From the NCBI GenBank assembly GCA_030684405.1, contig JAUXYA010000029.1, forward strand, positions 178,983 through 242,982: a stretch of 64,000 nt of DNA, given 5' to 3'. The position numbers and the translations under genes are program-made. Under the pieces are notes generated by a model. It had not been told where the DNA came from. It did no database searches and saw nothing but the letters and a program-made list of their open reading frames with translations. Below, piece by piece: positions 61,293 through 64,000 of the stretch. The DNA comes from Burkholderiales bacterium (GTDB lineage Bacteria; Pseudomonadota; Gammaproteobacteria; Burkholderiales; SG8-41). Positions within the stretch are counted from its first letter, which is position 1. Every line of letters starts with the position of its first letter.

Positions 61293-61838
61293 ATGAAAGA
61301 AGAATTCGAGAAACAGTTTGCGCAGTGGGCGCGGGCACTCGGCCCGGAGAACGTCGACAAGCTGCTGGCGGTCACCACACGGCTCGAGTTGCCGGCCAAC
61401 CGGGTGATTATCCGCGACCGCATGCCGGTGGATTCGCTGTACCTGATCCTCGAGGGCGAGGTGTCGATCAGCGTCGAGGAAAAGGGCAAGGCGATCAAGC
61501 TCGGCGTCATCGGTCCGGGGCAGGTGCTGGGCGAGGTTTCGGTACTGAGCGGTGAGCAGAGCGCCAGTTCGACCGTCACTGCGCTGACGCCGGTGAAGAT
61601 GCTGCGTCTGCGCCACCAGGCTTTCGAGGACCTGATCGCGACCAATTACGTGGTGGCCAGCGTGTTGCTGCAGCACTTTGTGGACATGCTGGCTGATCGC
61701 CTGCGCACCTCAGCCAAGTCGTTTGCGGAACTGAAGGACGGCACACCGGCTCAGCCGGAAGCGCTGTCCGACGATTCGCCGACGCTGCGCGGGAAGAACT
61801 GGATCAAATCCTTTTTTGACCGCGTGCCCGGAACCTAG
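61293..61838 (+). CDS. Cyclic-nucleotide-binding-fold protein
   Basis: A 181-residue cytoplasmic protein with a cNMP-binding jelly roll (about 25-145; LYLILEGEVSISVEEKGKAIKLG) and no helix-turn-helix. The cassette GEVSVLSGEQSASSTV keeps Glu but lacks the phosphate-binding Arg, so ordinary cAMP binding is doubtful. It is followed 11 bp later by a second such protein. The ATG at 61293 has ggggaag upstream. Confidence 0.88.
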   Translation: MKEEFEKQFAQWARALGPENVDKLLAVTTRLELPANRVIIRDRMPVDSLYLILEGEVSISVEEKGKAIKLGVIGPGQVLGEVSVLSGEQSASSTVTALTPVKMLRLRHQAFEDLIATNYVVASVLLQHFVDMLADRLRTSAKSFAELKDGTPAQPEALSDDSPTLRGKNWIKSFFDRVPGT

Positions 61839-61849
61839 GAACTGAGCCG

Positions 61850-62326
61850 ATGGACATCAAACAATTCCTGAAGACGCTGCCGGCCTTTGAGAGTTTTGCC
61901 GAAGCACATATTGAAGCTCTCTGCGGTCTGATGGCTGTGTCCTCGCGCCCGGCTGGACATCGGCTGATTACCCAGGGCGAGCCGGGCGATGCGATGTACC
62001 TGCTGATGGAAGGGGCTATCCAGACCTCGCGCGTTGATGAAGCGAGCGGCGCTCTCGATGAGGCGCGCGAACTGCATGCGGGAGAGATCTTCGGGCTGCT
62101 GTCCCTGATCGACAACATGCCTGCGGGCTGGACTTCGGTAGCGAAGGAGGCGGTTACGGTGGCAGCGCTGTCGCGACCTGATTTCCTCAAGCTCTACCAG
62201 TTGGCGCCGCCGATCGCTCACCACCTGCAGTACATGGTGGCGGTGCAACTGGCGCGGGACCTGCAGTCGCGCAACCGCGAGCTGCGCGAACTGCTGCAAC
62301 AGCGGGCGGCAGCGACCCCGGCCTGA
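61850..62326 (+). CDS. Second cyclic-nucleotide-binding-fold protein (degenerate)
   Basis: A 158-residue protein with a cNMP-like fold (GEPGDAMYLLMEGAIQTSR, LHAGEIFGLLSLIDN). The cassette lacks both ribose Glu context and Arg, so it may bind another ligand or act as an interaction domain. It has no DNA-binding domain. It is likely co-transcribed with the gene before. Confidence 0.87.
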   Translation: MDIKQFLKTLPAFESFAEAHIEALCGLMAVSSRPAGHRLITQGEPGDAMYLLMEGAIQTSRVDEASGALDEARELHAGEIFGLLSLIDNMPAGWTSVAKEAVTVAALSRPDFLKLYQLAPPIAHHLQYMVAVQLARDLQSRNRELRELLQQRAAATPA

Positions 62327-62342
62327 GGCCGGCCCTTCAGGT

Positions 62343-62687
62343 CTATTTGCCGCGTGCAGCGGATGACGCGTAGTGCGCCATCTCGCTGCGGTCGCGCCAG
62401 GTACTTTCGTCGAGCAGGGCCGCGGGCACGCTGCGCCGCTGCTCAGGCGGCACGGTTTCGGCGGCGACGATTTTCTGCACTTCCACATAGCCGATCTTGC
62501 GCAACGCTGCGTCCGCACCGCTGAAGCGCACGATCATCGCGCTGTCGTGGATCTTGTGGACATAGAACGTGGCCGGCACGATGCGCCCGTCGGGACGCTG
62601 CCAGGTGATGGTGTAACGAGTGTCAGCCTGAAAATCGGATTTATCCATCTTGGCGTTCCACTGAAGAATGCTGCGCTGCGCCATCAT
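62343..62687 (-). CDS. Hypothetical protein
   Basis: A 114-residue soluble protein (or about 101 residues if started at the internal ATG at 62648) with a beta-rich middle (RYTITWQRPDGRIVPATFYV) and a charged tail. I do not recognise it. It converges on the cNMP gene and diverges from tusA. Confidence 0.65.
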   Translation of the reverse strand: MMAQRSILQWNAKMDKSDFQADTRYTITWQRPDGRIVPATFYVHKIHDSAMIVRFSGADAALRKIGYVEVQKIVAAETVPPEQRRSVPAALLDESTWRDRSEMAHYASSAARGK

Positions 62688-62786
62688 GGCGCTACCGGCA
62701 ATGGCGCCGGAACCGCGTAATTGCGAGTCTATAATTAACTGGCGTATTCACGGAGCCGCAGGAATGACTGCGATGGCTGCAATGCA

Positions 62787-62815
62787 TTGCGGCTACCGTG
62801 AAAAGCACATATATT
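62787..62815 (+). promoter_or_regulatory. Predicted sigma-70 promoter for tusA-hdrC
   Basis: TTGCGG at 62787-62792 and TATATT at 62810-62815 are separated by 17 bp. Transcription would start near 62822, 35 bases before the tusA ATG. Confidence 0.5.
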
Positions 62816-62856
62816 AGCTTTCAATGTTACACTAATTTACATGGGGCGATACCAAC

Positions 62857-63084
62857 ATGCAGTTTGACAAGGAACTCGATGCACGCGGGCTGAACTGCCC
62901 GTTGCCTATCCTGCGCACGAAGAAGGCGCTGACCGACATGACCACCGGACAGGTGCTGAAGATCCTCGCTACCGACCCCGGTGCGGTGAAGGATTTTCAG
63001 GCTTTTTCCAAGCAGACCGGCAACGAACTGCTGTCCTCGGACTCCGCGAACAAGGAGTTCATCTTTTTCATGAAAAAGAAGTAA
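62857..63084 (+). CDS. tusA: TusA-family sulfurtransferase
   Basis: A 75-residue cytoplasmic sulfur carrier with the catalytic Cys14 in the CPxP motif (GLNCPLPI). In sulfur oxidisers such proteins pass persulfide sulfur to sHdr or rDsr systems. It lies 24 bp before an hdrC-like gene, which supports a role in sulfur oxidation more than in tRNA thiolation. Confidence 0.93.
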   Translation: MQFDKELDARGLNCPLPILRTKKALTDMTTGQVLKILATDPGAVKDFQAFSKQTGNELLSSDSANKEFIFFMKKK

Positions 63085-63108
63085 GACGGTACGGGAACCC
63101 GTTCAGCC

Positions 63109-63795
63109 ATGGCGACCTACGCGGAAATGCGTGAAGTCTTCGAGGATATCAAGGCTGATATCCGCTATGACCATGAGCTGAACGGCTGCCTCAACTGCGG
63201 CATCTGCACCGCGACCTGTCCCTCGGCGCATTTCTACGACTACAGCCCGCGCGAAATCGTGCAATTGCTGTGGACCGAAAACGTCGAGCAGATCTACGAC
63301 GCGATGCAGGAGAAGATCTGGGCCTGCGCGCAGTGCATGACCTGCGCCGCGCGCTGTCCTTTCAAGAATTCCCCCGGTGGCCTGGTCGCGATCATGCGCG
63401 AGGTGGCGATCAAGCACGGTTTTCAGTCGGCGAAGGACGTGCTGCGGCCCTTCGGCCGCGTGATGCTGAAGCTGATCACCACCGGCAACCAGCTGTCGCC
63501 GGACATGATCCAGCCCGATCACTTTCCGGACTGGGGCCCTAACATCCAGAAGGTCAAGGGCGACCTGAAAACGCTGCGCAAGGCGATTCCGGTGCGTACC
63601 TTGCAGACCACCGATACCGCGTGGGAGGTGTCGCTGAAGACTTCGGTCGAGATGTACACCATCTGGGAAATGACCGGCGTGCTCAATTCGCTGGAAACGA
63701 TGGATGAAAACCTGTTCGACGTGATCCAGGACTTCATCGAGGAGAAGCGCGAGGAGTACGAGGACATGATGGAGGATGCGAAGGGTGAGGAGTGA
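63109..63795 (+). CDS. hdrC: Heterodisulfide reductase subunit C-like iron-sulfur protein (sHdr type)
   Basis: A 228-residue cytoplasmic protein with two 4Fe-4S motifs, CLNCGICTATCP and CAQCMTCAARCP, and an acidic C-terminus. It matches the HdrC1 component of the sulfur-oxidising heterodisulfide-reductase-like complex, usually followed by hdrB1, hdrA and lipoate-binding protein genes. Here the next 200 bp are repeats, so any further hdr genes lie past the window. Confidence 0.9.
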   Translation: MATYAEMREVFEDIKADIRYDHELNGCLNCGICTATCPSAHFYDYSPREIVQLLWTENVEQIYDAMQEKIWACAQCMTCAARCPFKNSPGGLVAIMREVAIKHGFQSAKDVLRPFGRVMLKLITTGNQLSPDMIQPDHFPDWGPNIQKVKGDLKTLRKAIPVRTLQTTDTAWEVSLKTSVEMYTIWEMTGVLNSLETMDENLFDVIQDFIEEKREEYEDMMEDAKGEE

Positions 63796-63840
63796 GCAGT
63801 GAGGAGCGAGCGGTGAACGATAAGCAGTAAACAGTGAACC
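63786..63840 (+). repeat. Imperfect short-repeat debris after hdrC
   Basis: A stretch rich in gagcagtga, gagcggtgaa and taagcagtaaac units, resembling degenerate copies of the complement of the following TTACCGC repeat. The two blocks could pair as a large hairpin. Confidence 0.6.
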
Positions 63841-63864
63841 GAAAAATAAAGGCGCGGATCTAAT

Positions 63865-64000
63865 TTACCGCTTACCGCTTACCGCTTACCGCTTACCGCT
63901 TACCGCTTACCGCTTACCGCTTACCGCTTACCGCTTACCGCTTACCGCTTACCGCTTACCGCTTACCGCTTACCGCTTACCGCTTACCGCTTACCGCTTA
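63865..64000 (+). repeat. 7-bp tandem repeat TTACCGC, continuing past the window
   Basis: At least 19 perfect direct copies of TTACCGC fill 63865-64000 with no variant and no spacers. It is a heptanucleotide microsatellite, not a CRISPR. Copy number may vary or the assembly may have ended in it. Confidence 0.97.

Noticed and set aside
63865..64000. CRISPR array
   Set aside because: The unit is 7 bp with no spacers and no cas genes; it is a simple tandem repeat.
1..64000. tRNA, rRNA or riboswitch genes
   Set aside because: No cloverleaf, ribosomal or known riboswitch signatures were recognised by eye in the intergenic regions; a covariance-model search would be needed to be certain.

Overview
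The window looks like a chromosomal segment of a GC-rich betaproteobacterium. The clues are a Bug-type tripartite tricarboxylate transporter, beta-proteobacterial gene styles, Tad and type IV pili, and sulfur-oxidation genes. It combines chemolithotrophic sulfur metabolism (soxYZAXB, no soxCD in view, plus tusA and an hdrC-like gene) with oxalate use (oxalyl-CoA decarboxylase and formyl-CoA:oxalate CoA-transferase). The species cannot be named from the sequence alone.

Layout. 1-880: end of a TerC-type membrane protein and a universal stress protein. 1.2-9.7 kb: a probable oxalate island with a TctC/TctB/TctA transporter, oxc on the minus strand, a Crp/Fnr-type regulator, frc, a 34-codon mini-ORF and a formyl-THF hydrolase-like protein. 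Three near-identical TTGAY-N4-GTCAA palindromes precede the transporter, oxc and frc, each about 32-33 bp from a plausible -10 box. 9.9-21.4 kb: a signalling operon of CHASE2 Ser/Thr kinase, PP2C phosphatase, FHA protein, CHASE2 nucleotide cyclase, cyclic-nucleotide phosphodiesterase-like protein, GAF-GspE ATPase and GAF-HD-GYP protein. 21.4-25.9 kb: a small unknown protein, a TPR/glycosyltransferase-like protein, a sigma-54-type promoter, a type IV pilin and an O-antigen-ligase/pilin-glycosylase-like protein. 26-30.1 kb: soxYZAXB (minus), with a terminator-like hairpin between soxX and soxB. 30.3-33.7 kb: moaC, a BepA-like metalloprotease, and a Ser/Thr kinase fused to a cyclic-nucleotide-binding domain. 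33.9-45.6 kb: a Tad pilus locus whose CpaF ATPase carries an N-terminal FHA domain. 45.6-57.9 kb (minus): a two-partner secretion system with a 3177-residue exoprotein that has a very long Gly-rich tail, its TpsB transporter and a Sel1-repeat protein. 57.9-61.1 kb: a decayed IS3-family element, a CoA-transferase gene, a second copy of the IS left end and an IS630-type transposase remnant. 61.3-64 kb: two cyclic-nucleotide-binding-fold proteins, a small unknown protein, tusA, hdrC and a 7-bp tandem repeat that runs off the window.

How the parts may work together. The strongest idea is a cAMP and phospho-threonine circuit acting on pili. The 10-21 kb operon can make and destroy a cyclic nucleotide and can add, remove and read Thr phosphorylation. 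The kinase next to the Tad locus has a cyclic-nucleotide pocket with the conserved Glu and Arg, and the Tad motor ATPase has a phospho-Thr-reading FHA domain. This wiring is inferred from domains and gene order. The second idea is a single Crp/Fnr-type regulon for oxalate uptake and breakdown, supported by the repeated palindromes. The third is that Sox lacking SoxCD feeds a TusA/Hdr-like sulfur-oxidation route.
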